A stretch of 57,734 nt of DNA from Nostoc sp. CHAB 5844. Its GTDB lineage: Bacteria; Cyanobacteriota; Cyanobacteriia; Cyanobacteriales; Nostocaceae. Below, piece by piece: positions 43,690-51,137 of the stretch. A model generated the notes under the pieces. That model worked only from the letters and a program-made list of their open reading frames with translations. It had not been told where the DNA came from and made no database searches. Both the position numbers and the translations under genes were made by a program. Within the stretch, counting starts at the first letter, position 1; each line of letters starts with the position of its first letter. Location: NCBI RefSeq assembly GCF_020829595.1, contig NZ_JAIVFW010000047.1, positions 1-57,734 of the forward strand. The letters are read 5' to 3'.

Positions 43690-44129
43690 AGAAGTAAAAA
43701 GTAAAAAGATAATCGCCATAAATAAAGCGCAAAGTCTGAGCGGAGGAAGCCTCCGCTCAGAGGATGTCTGAAAAGTAATGGGCGAATATAATTCGCTACT
43801 ATACAAACGAAGTCCGCCTACGCGGACTAATAGAGAATTAAAGTTTTTGAACCCGCGTAGGCGGTGAGACCAGTGCTGCGGGAGGGTTTCCCTCCGGAGC
43901 CACTGCGGTCTTGGGGTCTCCCCAAGTGGAGCAAGTGGCATCAGGCAACTGGCGTTAGCGACGCTCTTGAGCGTCACCCGGAGGGGTTTTGTCTGTGTAG
44001 CCGCGACTTCAGTCGCAAAGGCTAGTATGAAATGAGACTTCTCAGACATCCTCTCAGACTTTGTAAGAGAGGACAAATGACAATCTTAACTATTTAACTT
44101 TATTTGTACCAACCTACTGATTTCATTTT
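43690..44129. repeat. MITE-like element upstream of the RT, with strong hairpin
   Basis: An outer inverted repeat joins 43755-43775 (CTCAGAGGATGTCTGAAAAGT) and 44037-44057 (ACTTCTCAGACATCCTCTCAG), with 19 of 21 paired. On its RT-proximal side, a perfect hairpin CTGAGCGGAGG-AAG-CCTCCGCTCAG lies at 43735-43759. The interior contains dispersed modules found elsewhere in the window (GACTTCAGTCGC, GGAGGGTTTCCCTCC, TAGCGACGCTC). Its position, just upstream of the RT, is where a retron msr-msd would be expected, but the shared modules favour a dispersed element. 43690-43710 is an AAAAAGT run. No gene. Confidence 0.6.
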
Positions 44130-44435
44130 AAAACTCTGCAAATGTAGGTGTTTACAGTTCAGTTGCGGGCAAATGTATCTCCAAAACTGGATTAAGATTG
44201 CTGCTACTTTCTTTAAACTACCCAAGGGCAATCTCAAAAAAGACAGCAGCACTCAAATATGCCGTTCATGCCAATTCCAGAAAACTGGAGGTAGCCGAAG
44301 GACATACTCAAGTTGAGGAGAAAACATTTGCACAGGCTACTTTACTGTTACTACCAACATCACGAGGTGATATTAATAGTTAACCTACATCGCAGAGTTT
44401 TGACTAAAGTTAAATTGGCTATCTTGACAGGATAG
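44130..44435. repeat. Direct repeat copy A, between RT region and tRNA array
   Basis: AAACTCTGCAAATG... counterpart of copy B (42256-42600). Small plus-strand frames cross it (for example LQNWIKIAATFFKLPKGNLK), but copy B has a stop and substitutions there, so coding is unlikely. It ends where the tRNA array trailer begins. The unit 'tRNA + about 300-bp trailer' thus occurs twice around the RT gene. Confidence 0.75.
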
Positions 44436-44557
44436 TGTCTTTTGACCCGGACAGGGTTGGTGGCAGAAAGTGGATTTGAACCACTGATCTTTGGGGACAA
44501 GCCCAACGAGCTACCCGCTGCTCTATTCCGCAATTTGTCTTTTGACCCGGACAGGGT
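44436..44557. repeat. Identical 22-bp trailers after two tRNAs
   Basis: The same 22-mer (starting TGTCTTTTGACCCGGACAGG on the plus strand) occupies 44436-44457 and 44536-44557. In the direction of transcription it immediately follows the CCA of each tRNA and can fold into a small CCC/GGG hairpin. This shows that tRNA plus trailer is the duplicated unit of the array. Confidence 0.85.
44458..44532 (-). pseudogene. Initiator-tRNA-like sequence with 6-nt anticodon loop
   Basis: 75 nt, cloverleaf-compatible. Initiator hallmarks are visible: 1-72 is mismatched (T-C), the anticodon stem ends in three G-C pairs (TTGGG/CCCAA), D stem GAGC/GCTC, T arm AGTGG-TTCAAAT-CCACT, and an encoded terminal CCA. 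Compared with bacterial tRNA-fMet, the anticodon loop CTCATAA is reduced to CTTGTC (6 nt, no CAT) and the D loop is one base shorter. It therefore cannot read AUG normally. Either a decayed copy or a tRNA-derived RNA with another role; it is last in the array. Transcribed leftward, followed by the same 22-nt trailer as its neighbour. Confidence 0.7.
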
Positions 44558-44631
44558 GGGAGAAAGTACAGGACTCGAACCTGCAACCTATCGATTATGA
44601 GTCGACCGCTCTACCAGTGAGCTAACTTTCG
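44557..44631 (-). tRNA. tRNA with anticodon CAT (Met or Ile2), variant
   Basis: 75 nt. Acceptor CGAAAGT pairs with ACTTTCT except position 1-72 (C-T), D stem GCTC/GAGC, anticodon arm GTCGA-CTCATAA-TCGAT, T arm GCAGG-TTCGAGT-CCTGT, and CCA is encoded after a C73. CAT reads AUG, or AUA if the C is modified to lysidine; which of the two cannot be decided here. It starts 3 nt after the end of the 44635-44706 tRNA. Tight tandem tRNA arrays with unusual members are known in Nostocales. Confidence 0.75.
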
Positions 44632-44634
44632 GGG

Positions 44635-44706
44635 TGTTTGATGTAGGAATCGAACCTACGCCCAATCGATTATGAGTCGATCGCTCTACCACTGAGCTAA
44701 TCAAGC
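44635..44706 (-). tRNA. tRNA with anticodon CAT (Met or Ile2)
   Basis: 72 nt without CCA (A73 is followed by CCC). Acceptor GCTTGAT/ATCAAAC has one mismatch (2-71), D stem GCTC/GAGC, anticodon arm ATCGA-CTCATAA-TCGAT (perfect stem), T arm GTAGG-TTCGATT-CCTAC (perfect). First gene of the leftward array. Its anticodon arm is almost identical to that of the next tRNA, so the two are recent relatives. The promoter should lie to its right (44707 onward), where no obvious -10/-35 was found. Confidence 0.8.
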
Positions 44707-45155
44707 TATGGAGTAATCACGCATTGCTCTACGGTATACGCGCAATCCAGAGGTTGGCGCACCAGTTAGGCATAAAGAACCCGAACCATAGTAAAGCAGA
44801 TATATTATTACCTTGTAATTTAATGTAGCACAATAAAATTGAATTTTGTTCTGGAAGGTATTAAGTATTAATGGACACAGAAAAACTTCAAACTTGTTTA
44901 TTTCTGACGGTTGTGCGATCGCTGTATTAGCACAACTTTAGTTAGAAGGTAACAGTGTTTTAGCTTGCTTAGGATAAGGAACACATTTGACTTTCGCAAA
45001 GTAAATACTAACTAATGTTCTTTTTGAATTAATCCAGACAGATTTAACTGATATCTACAGCTAATGATAGAGTGCATTCGTATTTTCAATATCTAGCATA
45101 AGAGTAGTTACAAATATTAGTTTGTCAAACTAACTAAAAATTTATTTTAGATATT
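44707..45155. other. Gap right of the tRNA array
   Basis: No gene. Contains GCGCAATCCAGAGGTTGGCGCACC (44749-44772), a small inverted motif, then AT-rich sequence with one GTGCGATCGC (44915-44924). Promoters of the leftward tRNA array and of the rightward 45156 gene are expected here; none was identified. Confidence 0.35.
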
Positions 45156-46100
45156 ATGCCTATTAATTGCTTGACGCAACAAAATAAAAATAACGCTCCT
45201 GACACAGATAATAATCCCCCACAATCCATAAAAGTAGAAGTTGCCCTAGCGTTGGATCAAATTAAAAACTGTGTTTGGCTAATTGGGATTCCATCATGGT
45301 TGTTTGCCATAACTGACAGAAGCTTTGCTATCTTAGGTGATGGAAATTTATCACCAATAGATATTTTGCAACTATTGATGACTTGCGTATTTTTTGTCAG
45401 CTGGATTTATTTGAAACCAGAGGAAAGTCTAAATAGTAATGATGTAGAACCTGATGAATATGAAGAATACCTAAGTCGCACTCAAGCTAACAAGTTTAGG
45501 TTGAAGAAGCGGCACATGATTAGCCAACATTATATTTTACCTTTTCCTTATTATTGCCAAATCTATCACCTACTGAATTTAAAACACTTAGAGACAATAC
45601 ATAAATTCAGCCTTAACAGCTTAAAAGTCTTGAACATTAGTCAGTTTCAAGCAACTAATATAGGTGGAGTGATTAAATTTACTACCATGTTGCAACCAAA
45701 TATCAATATATTGAGATTTTGGCGACAACCAATTGTGGAAGTAGATTTAATTTTACATACTCCCTATACTATTGAACTGAGTATTCCTGCATATAACGAC
45801 AAACGTATAGTTGTAATTTTTTATGTTTTCCCTTTAAATGAACGAGAGCATCAATTATTTATAGATATATATAGTGATTTAGAGTGGCCGAAGCCGATAT
45901 TACAAATAATTTTACATTGTGCTACTTGTTTGACACTGTTTGAAGATTTGCCATATTTACAAGCTTTAGCCGAAAAAAATGTCGAGCGTTTATTTAACTT
46001 AAATTTGGTTTCTAAACACGAAACCATGTTACTGTTTAAACGATTCATAGAACTGTATGGTTCTCGTCAATCTAAAAAACAATTACCAGAATCAACGTAA
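45156..46100 (+). CDS. Hypothetical membrane-associated protein, 314 residues
   Basis: Not recognised. Two adjacent hydrophobic segments (about 41-58, WLIGIPSWLFAI, and 69-86, LLMTCVFFVSWIYL) are followed by an acidic then basic stretch and a soluble beta/alpha region with LHTPYTIELSIPAYNDKRIV. The C-terminus has a helical SKHETMLLFKRFIELYGS. Probably an inner-membrane protein with a large cytoplasmic domain. Poor ribosome binding context; codon use is AT-rich. Confidence 0.6.
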   Translation: MPINCLTQQNKNNAPDTDNNPPQSIKVEVALALDQIKNCVWLIGIPSWLFAITDRSFAILGDGNLSPIDILQLLMTCVFFVSWIYLKPEESLNSNDVEPDEYEEYLSRTQANKFRLKKRHMISQHYILPFPYYCQIYHLLNLKHLETIHKFSLNSLKVLNISQFQATNIGGVIKFTTMLQPNINILRFWRQPIVEVDLILHTPYTIELSIPAYNDKRIVVIFYVFPLNEREHQLFIDIYSDLEWPKPILQIILHCATCLTLFEDLPYLQALAEKNVERLFNLNLVSKHETMLLFKRFIELYGSRQSKKQLPEST

Positions 46101-46120
46101 TAGTGATACGTATTTTATTG

Positions 46121-46147
46121 TAGAGATGTAGCATTGCTACGTCTCTT
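46121..46147. terminator. Hairpin after the 45156 gene
   Basis: AGAGATGTAGCA pairs with TTGCTACGTCTCT with one bulge or mismatch, 20 bp after the stop codon. The sequence GTAGCATTGCTACGTCTC is also a frequent dispersed cyanobacterial palindrome, and no T tract follows, so termination is only a suggestion. Confidence 0.4.
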
Positions 46148-46233
46148 GAAATGTAATAGAATACTTTTTTTCTCAAATTAAAAACAAACCACGATATGAT
46201 TTTGTATGCATCTGTGCTTGATTTTGCAAAACA

Positions 46234-46959
46234 ATGCTTGATTGGCTTTATCGTTACCCTACTCTCTACCCCGGTGTTTTACTCAAGCGCTACAAGCGCT
46301 TTTTTGCTGATGTGCAACTTGCTGATGGTCAAATAGTGACAGCACATTGTCCGAATACAGGGCCGATGACTGGAGTCTCAACCCCTGGTAGTTTGGTGCA
46401 GTTGTCTAAAAGTGATAATCCTAATCGTAAACTTGCTTACACTCTAGAACTGATTCAAGTACATGATAATGAACCAACTTGGGTAGGAGTGAACACAGCT
46501 TTACCTAATCGCATCGTCAAACTAGCTTTAGCAAAATATTTATTCCCAGAATTGGGTAACTACAACCACATTAAAGGTGAAGTGGTTTATGGCTTAGATA
46601 ACAAAAGTCGCGTGGATTTCTTTTTAACAGGTAGTGATGCAGAACTTTCAATATATTTAGAAGTAAAAAACACAACTTGGGCGCAAGGAACTTTAGCATT
46701 ATTTCCAGATACAGAAACCACAAGAGGGCAAAAACATTTACGAGAATTAATGGCGCGGCTACCTTTAACTCGTGCCGTCATGCTGTACTTTATCAATCGG
46801 GGTGATTGTATAGAGTTTGCTCCTGGAGATAGTAAAGATCCAGTATATGGCCAGTTATTGCGGCAAGCGATCGCTCTCGGTTTAGAAGTGTTACCTTGTC
46901 GGTTTGATATCTCTCCCCAAGGTATCCGTTATTTAGGATTGGCTAAATTAAGAATTTAA
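46234..46959 (+). CDS. sfsA: SfsA family nuclease/regulator
   Basis: 241 residues, full length. Features: KRYKRFFADVQLADGQIVTA then HCPNTGPMTGVSTPGS (OB-like N-terminal part), GVNTALPNRIV, and the PD-(D/E)XK-like core SRVDFFLTG (Asp) with IYLEVKNTTW (ExK) and FPDTETTRGQKHLRELM. E. coli SfsA was described as a sugar-fermentation stimulator and is now classed as a DNA/RNA nuclease. The start ATG 46234 has no strong Shine-Dalgarno. Followed after a few bases by a HIRAN-protein remnant. Confidence 0.95.
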   Translation: MLDWLYRYPTLYPGVLLKRYKRFFADVQLADGQIVTAHCPNTGPMTGVSTPGSLVQLSKSDNPNRKLAYTLELIQVHDNEPTWVGVNTALPNRIVKLALAKYLFPELGNYNHIKGEVVYGLDNKSRVDFFLTGSDAELSIYLEVKNTTWAQGTLALFPDTETTRGQKHLRELMARLPLTRAVMLYFINRGDCIEFAPGDSKDPVYGQLLRQAIALGLEVLPCRFDISPQGIRYLGLAKLRI

Positions 46960-46964
46960 ACTAG

Positions 46965-47222
46965 TTAATTTTATGCAGTGAAGATCATCATATTATAGGT
47001 TATTGTCCTCGGTACATTGTGGATGATGTTTTTCAACTCAAGAACAAAAATCCAGAACTTGTGAAAGTTCAAGTTGAGCGGGTTAACCCAGCACCAACCC
47101 CACTGCAGTTACGTTTGTTATGCAATATGACCACAGAATGGCCGCCAGATTTTGAGCCATATTCTGGTTAGGAATATCAGCCGATTGTTGCTGATATCCC
47201 GACTAGTTATGCTACTGCTTAA
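46965..47222 (+). pseudogene. Remnant of a HIRAN-domain protein (C-terminal part)
   Basis: The plus strand has SEDHHIIGYCPRYIVDDVFQ, continuing to NPELVKVQVERVNPAPTPLQ and LRLLCNMTTEWPPDFEPYSG, then TAG at 47169-47171 and, in frame, EYQPIVADIPTSYATA to TAA at 47220-47222. This matches the C-terminal end of cyanobacterial HIRAN-domain proteins, but the N-terminal part is missing and a stop interrupts the end. It sits between sfsA and the convergent sugar kinase, whose stop codon it overlaps. No start codon. The family call is from memory of the sequence. Confidence 0.65.
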
Positions 47223-48196
47223 AGTTGATGAGCAGCGAGAAAAGCATCGACTTCTGCGGCGGTGGGTTGAGAAGCGATCGCTCCTGGTTTAATAGTAGTC
47301 AAGGCTCCTACAGCACTAGCATAAGTAACAATATGTTTTGCTGTGTCTGCATCTTCTAATTTCTGGATACCATGTTGATTTAGTTGGTGGATAAATCCTG
47401 CCAAAAAGCTATCTCCTGCACCAGTAGTATCAGCTACTTTCACAGGAAAAGAAGGTAATACACCTTCACTTCCACTTAAGCAATAAGCACAACCTTTGTC
47501 TCCATCTGTCACCAATACTCCTTCAACAGAATCGAGACGATAAGTGATAGCTCCCGCATCTGCGGTATCAAATAGCCATTCTGCTTCCTCTTTGGAGAGT
47601 TTGAGAAAATCAACGCGTTTAAAGGTGTCTTGAATTTTCTGCCGCGCGATATTTTCATCTTGCCAAAATACTGGTCGCCAGTTTACATCTAGTACAATTT
47701 TGAGGTCGAATTGTTCTGCTAAATCTAAAGCGCGATAAACTGCCTTTTCGCTGTCCGGATAAGCTAATTCTAAAGTACCCAAAACGAGAAAATCTGCGTT
47801 TTGAAACAGAGAAGTGGGTAAATGCTGGGCTTGCAGGCGGGTATCGGCAAATTCAGTTGTATCATATTGACCGAAACCAGCGAAAGTGCGATCGCCTGCC
47901 AAATCCCGTACCACATACACTTGTCGTGTTGGCGCAGTCGGATGACGTTGTACACCCGTAGTATCTACACCGACTTCTTGTAATAACTGAACCAATGCAT
48001 TCCCTGGTTCATCCGCGCCTACCGCTCCGACAAATCCGGCGGAAGTTCCTAGTTTCACCAAAGCACAGGCTACATTAGCTGGCGCTCCTCCTGGATAAGG
48101 AGTCCAAGATTGTACTTCTTCCAGCTTTAGCCCCAATTGATCGGCTAAACAATCGAACAGAATTTCACCAAGACACAAAACACGGGGATTGCTCAT
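47219..48196 (-). CDS. PfkB-family carbohydrate kinase (fructokinase-like)
   Basis: 325 residues. N-terminal GEILFDCLAD and PGGAPANVACALVKLG, middle VLDVNWRPVFW, and C-terminal ATP/catalytic DTTGAGDSFLAGF with catalytic Asp in the PfkB signature. Sugar kinase of the fructokinase group by the EVQSWTPYPGGAP N-terminus; substrate not provable from sequence. ATG at 48196. Convergent with the HIRAN remnant (4 bp overlap) and next to a repeat-rich gap on its 5' side. Confidence 0.92.
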   Translation of the reverse strand: MSNPRVLCLGEILFDCLADQLGLKLEEVQSWTPYPGGAPANVACALVKLGTSAGFVGAVGADEPGNALVQLLQEVGVDTTGVQRHPTAPTRQVYVVRDLAGDRTFAGFGQYDTTEFADTRLQAQHLPTSLFQNADFLVLGTLELAYPDSEKAVYRALDLAEQFDLKIVLDVNWRPVFWQDENIARQKIQDTFKRVDFLKLSKEEAEWLFDTADAGAITYRLDSVEGVLVTDGDKGCAYCLSGSEGVLPSFPVKVADTTGAGDSFLAGFIHQLNQHGIQKLEDADTAKHIVTYASAVGALTTIKPGAIASQPTAAEVDAFLAAHQL

Positions 48197-48662
48197 CTCA
48201 TTTTAGATTTTCGATTTAGGTTTAGGAAGTTGAGAAGAATCCTGAAGTCAGAATTCAACAATAAAATGCTGTTCAGAATTTTTTCTGCCTGAACTTTGAA
48301 TTCTAAGTTCTGAGTTTTCCCTGTTGACCCCTGACTTTTCAGTTCTTTTGAGGCCAGTATAAAATCTACAATAATCTTCATCGTCTGTCGCCAGTCCTTC
48401 ATAGAATTCAATAGCAATTTTTATTACTTTCACCGAATGTGTAGCCTCTGATTTCAGCTTTTTTAACTAAGTAAAAATATTTTATAAAAGTATTAAAATA
48501 TACAAAATCTTATGTACATTCAAATTTTTCATTCAGTTGAAGTTGAAAAAAATTATTGTCAATCGTATTACAGCGAACACTTCAAATCCCTACCAACAAA
48601 AGAATCTTCTAGAATTAAATAGAGTGATTAAGTACATATACCAAGGGAGGATAGAATCAGTC
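48197..48662. other. Gap upstream of the sugar kinase and PedR-like genes
   Basis: Contains low-complexity filler of the Nostoc type (GAATTCTAAGTTCTGAGTTTTCCC..., 48295-48345). A minus-strand 61-codon frame (48248-48433) has a natural-looking first half (MKVIKIAIEFYEGLATDDED) but then runs into this filler, so it could be a decayed gene. An open extension of the PedR-like frame to TTG 48537 is also present, but its composition is unlike the family. No promoter identified with confidence. Confidence 0.4.
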
Positions 48663-48926
48663 ATGGCTGGTGGCGAGTCCCAGACCCCTGTTACTCTGTC
48701 AGACAGAGAACTGCAAATTATCGACTTAGTGGCCGCTGGCTTAACTAACCAAGAGATTGCAGCAAAATTGGAAATTAGCAAGCGAACAGTTGATAACCAC
48801 ATCAGCAATATTCTCACCAAAACCCAAACAGAAAACCGAGTGGCTCTTGTCCGCTGGGCTTTACAGTGGGGCAAGGTCTGCTTGAATGATGTGAATTGCT
48901 GTCCTCTGCCTAACCAGAACGAGTGA
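48663..48926 (+). CDS. Small LuxR-type regulator, PedR-like
   Basis: 87 residues from ATG 48663 with GGGAGG upstream; a longer frame exists to TTG 48537. Almost the whole protein is a LuxR/NarL helix-turn-helix: LSDRELQIIDLVAAGLTNQE then IAAKLEISKRTVDNHISNIL. The C-terminal RVALVRWALQWGKVCLNDVN followed by CCPLP is characteristic of the cyanobacterial PedR group, a redox-responsive regulator (Synechocystis Ssl0564) that senses photosynthetic electron flow. Three Cys residues near the end could be the redox sensor. Single gene. Confidence 0.85.
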   Translation: MAGGESQTPVTLSDRELQIIDLVAAGLTNQEIAAKLEISKRTVDNHISNILTKTQTENRVALVRWALQWGKVCLNDVNCCPLPNQNE

Positions 48927-49309
48927 ATTATATGCTAGTAAAGATGCGGTCAATGGCGTTTGGCAGATGCCATGAATCGCGTCTAATATTGCGATAAATT
49001 TCGTCTGGCGTGCAGCTACGACATTTTGACGGTTCACTGCTTGTTTTCCTCCTCACGCATCTATTTCAGCGTGAACCTTTAGTTCTCGCTAGCATCAACG
49101 TCAAGCAAAACAGATTACTCAGTTATTAGTTATCGCGCAAGGTTGTTACCGTTGATACAGTTTGACAAAACTGTATCAACGGTAAATCTCACCATATTTA
49201 AAAAATTATTTATCCAGTCATCAATAAAAATTAGCAATAATCCTTTGCTGCAAGCGCTACATTTGTAAGAAATCTATGTTGCTCCATCAGTTTAGGGAGC
49301 AGTGTTGCT
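48927..49309. other. Gap with a perfect 16-bp inverted repeat
   Basis: ACCGTTGATACAGTTT (49148-49163), GACA loop, and its exact complement at 49168-49183 form a 16-bp perfect stem. It lies 127 bp before the DUF6391 gene, with the AT-rich stretch 49190-49240 between. GC is low and no T tract follows, so it is an operator, mRNA element or small dispersed repeat rather than a terminator. Near 48950-49100 a CTCACGC/GCGTGA motif also appears (CCTCACGCATCTATTTCAGCGTGAAC). No gene. Confidence 0.65.
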
Positions 49310-49972
49310 ATGGAAACTTCTGCTTCTGTTCAAGGTGGCTTGTCTTCCTTTAACTTTTTTAGCTTCGACTTCACTACACCTCAATCTACACTAGATGCCG
49401 ATTTACTCAGACAGCTATCATTCGTTCCGGGTTTGAAAGAAATGTTGATGCTGCGGCAAGTTCATGCTTTGGAACACGCTACTGTCTGGGTTCTCAGTGA
49501 AACAAAAAACGCCCATACTCCGCCAGGAAGACACAATACAATTCAAATCGATAACGAATTATTGAGTGGTTTGTCTACTGATCAAGGATTTTACCTCTAT
49601 GGTGAAGTCAATATTAGCAACTTGCGACGTGCAGTTAGCCAAGCCCTTTACCGCCTCACACATGGTGAATGGGATTTGGCAGTGCATCCCCGTTGCGGCA
49701 CAAATTTATCAGTAGCAATGTTGTTAACAGCTGGACTAGCTGTAGGAGTACATTTGTTGTTACCCTTCAGACCAATTGAGCAATTGATTGGTTTAGGGTT
49801 AGCCGCTACAACAGCAGCAGAAATTGCCCCAGATGTAGGTTCAATAGCACAGCGTTATCTGACCACGGCTATTCCTTTTAACCTCACAGTGGAAAATATT
49901 ACAGTGGCTCGTGATGTTTGGGGACGGCAAGGGCATTTTGTTAAGGTAAAATGGCGAGAAGCTAATTTATAA
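49310..49972 (+). CDS. DUF6391 domain protein
   Basis: 220 residues. PGLKEMLMLRQVHALEHATV (about 40-60) carries the conserved RxVHALEHA motif, and HPRCGTNLSVAML is another family hallmark. A hydrophobic pair follows (about 140-175). The His and Glu residues of HALEHA resemble a metal site, but no activity is known. The next gene starts 6 bp after the stop, so the two are probably co-transcribed. Start ATG with AGTGTTGCT upstream is weak. Confidence 0.85.
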   Translation: METSASVQGGLSSFNFFSFDFTTPQSTLDADLLRQLSFVPGLKEMLMLRQVHALEHATVWVLSETKNAHTPPGRHNTIQIDNELLSGLSTDQGFYLYGEVNISNLRRAVSQALYRLTHGEWDLAVHPRCGTNLSVAMLLTAGLAVGVHLLLPFRPIEQLIGLGLAATTAAEIAPDVGSIAQRYLTTAIPFNLTVENITVARDVWGRQGHFVKVKWREANL

Positions 49973-49978
49973 TTCGTA

Positions 49979-50977
49979 ATGAGAAAACTTTATTTTTTAG
50001 TGCCTGGAACTGATGGCAAATTTGCCTGTGGTGGTTTGTGGGCAGAATTAAAAACATTAAAACTAGCTCAACAAGTTTGTAGTGCAGAGGTAGTCACTTA
50101 CCGCCAAAGAGAGACAGATAAACTTTTCTTAGATGATTTGCTTAAAGAAGCTAATTTAAATCATGTAATATTTGTGATTAGTTGGGGGTTTGATATAGCT
50201 AAATTAGCTACAAAACTCAAGCAACACAATGTTGTTTATCATGCCCACAGTTCCGGTTACAAATTTAATTTATCTGCGAGTATTCCCATTATTACTGTGA
50301 GTCGCAACACATTGGGTTATTGGGGTCAAAAGTCTCCCAATACGCTAATATATTATTTACCTAATGAAATCAGCCCTGAATTTAGAAATTTACATCTGGA
50401 GCGAGATATTGATGTTTTAGTGCAGGCACGAAAGTCTTCAGAGTATTTATTAAAAGAGTTAATTCCGACGTTGCAACAAAAATGCAATGTGCAGGTAGTT
50501 GATTATTATGTAGAAGATTTACCGGGATTATTTAATCGAGCTAAAGTTTACCTTTATGATTCTGCTGAATACTGGGCGCAACAGGATGTAAGTGAAGGTT
50601 TTGGATTGCAACCAATGGAGGCTTTAGCTTGTGGATGTCAGGTATTTTCAAGTGTCAATGGTGGACTTTCAGATTATTTAGATCCGGGATTTAATTGTCA
50701 TAAAATTGCTGCCTATTCCAAAGAGTATGATGTGCAACGGATTCTGAAAGTAATTCAATCTCCAGGATGTTTGAATTTATCAGAACAGGTACTTAAAGAG
50801 TATCGCCAGGAAAATATTCTTCAAAGACTGCAAGTTATATTGGCTGAATTAAGTGAGTTTTTTGACCACAAGCAGCATCATCTATCTAATATCAAAAGTT
50901 TGACTCAAGGAAGATTAAGGAAATTAATGATTAAAAATATATATAGCAAGGTCAAGAAAAAATATTTTCGTGCTTAA
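49979..50977 (+). CDS. Glycosyltransferase family 4-like protein
   Basis: 332 residues. The GT-B fold is recognised by the C-terminal donor-site motif SEGFGLQPMEALACGCQVFS and the following GGLSDYLDPGFNCHKIA. The N-terminal domain begins MRKLYFLVPGTDGKFACGGL and contains VVYHAHSSGYKF. The donor is a nucleotide sugar; the acceptor is unknown. The gene is coupled to the preceding DUF6391 gene (6 bp between). The C-terminus is basic and helical (from about 295), perhaps membrane-facing. Confidence 0.85.
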   Translation: MRKLYFLVPGTDGKFACGGLWAELKTLKLAQQVCSAEVVTYRQRETDKLFLDDLLKEANLNHVIFVISWGFDIAKLATKLKQHNVVYHAHSSGYKFNLSASIPIITVSRNTLGYWGQKSPNTLIYYLPNEISPEFRNLHLERDIDVLVQARKSSEYLLKELIPTLQQKCNVQVVDYYVEDLPGLFNRAKVYLYDSAEYWAQQDVSEGFGLQPMEALACGCQVFSSVNGGLSDYLDPGFNCHKIAAYSKEYDVQRILKVIQSPGCLNLSEQVLKEYRQENILQRLQVILAELSEFFDHKQHHLSNIKSLTQGRLRKLMIKNIYSKVKKKYFRA

Positions 50978-51137
50978 TTAGTGTATGCAAGTAAAATTAC
51001 TGAGGTTTCTGGGCATCTGTGCCAGTTTCTCTAATGGAACATAGTTAGTTTTACTGGAGATTACATTTTAGTTGCTTGCGGATAACATGGAATTGCACTT
51101 GTAGGTATCTCATGTAACTTAATTCAGGGGTTGAAGT

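Noticed and set aside
43687-44076. 129-codon minus-strand frame upstream of the RT
   Set aside because: It lies within the palindrome-rich dispersed element and shares its modules with non-coding repeats.
44130-44435. Small coding gene in repeat A (LQNWIKIAATFFKLPKG frame)
   Set aside because: Repeat B has a stop in the matching frame and no conserved start; DNA-level similarity explains the match.
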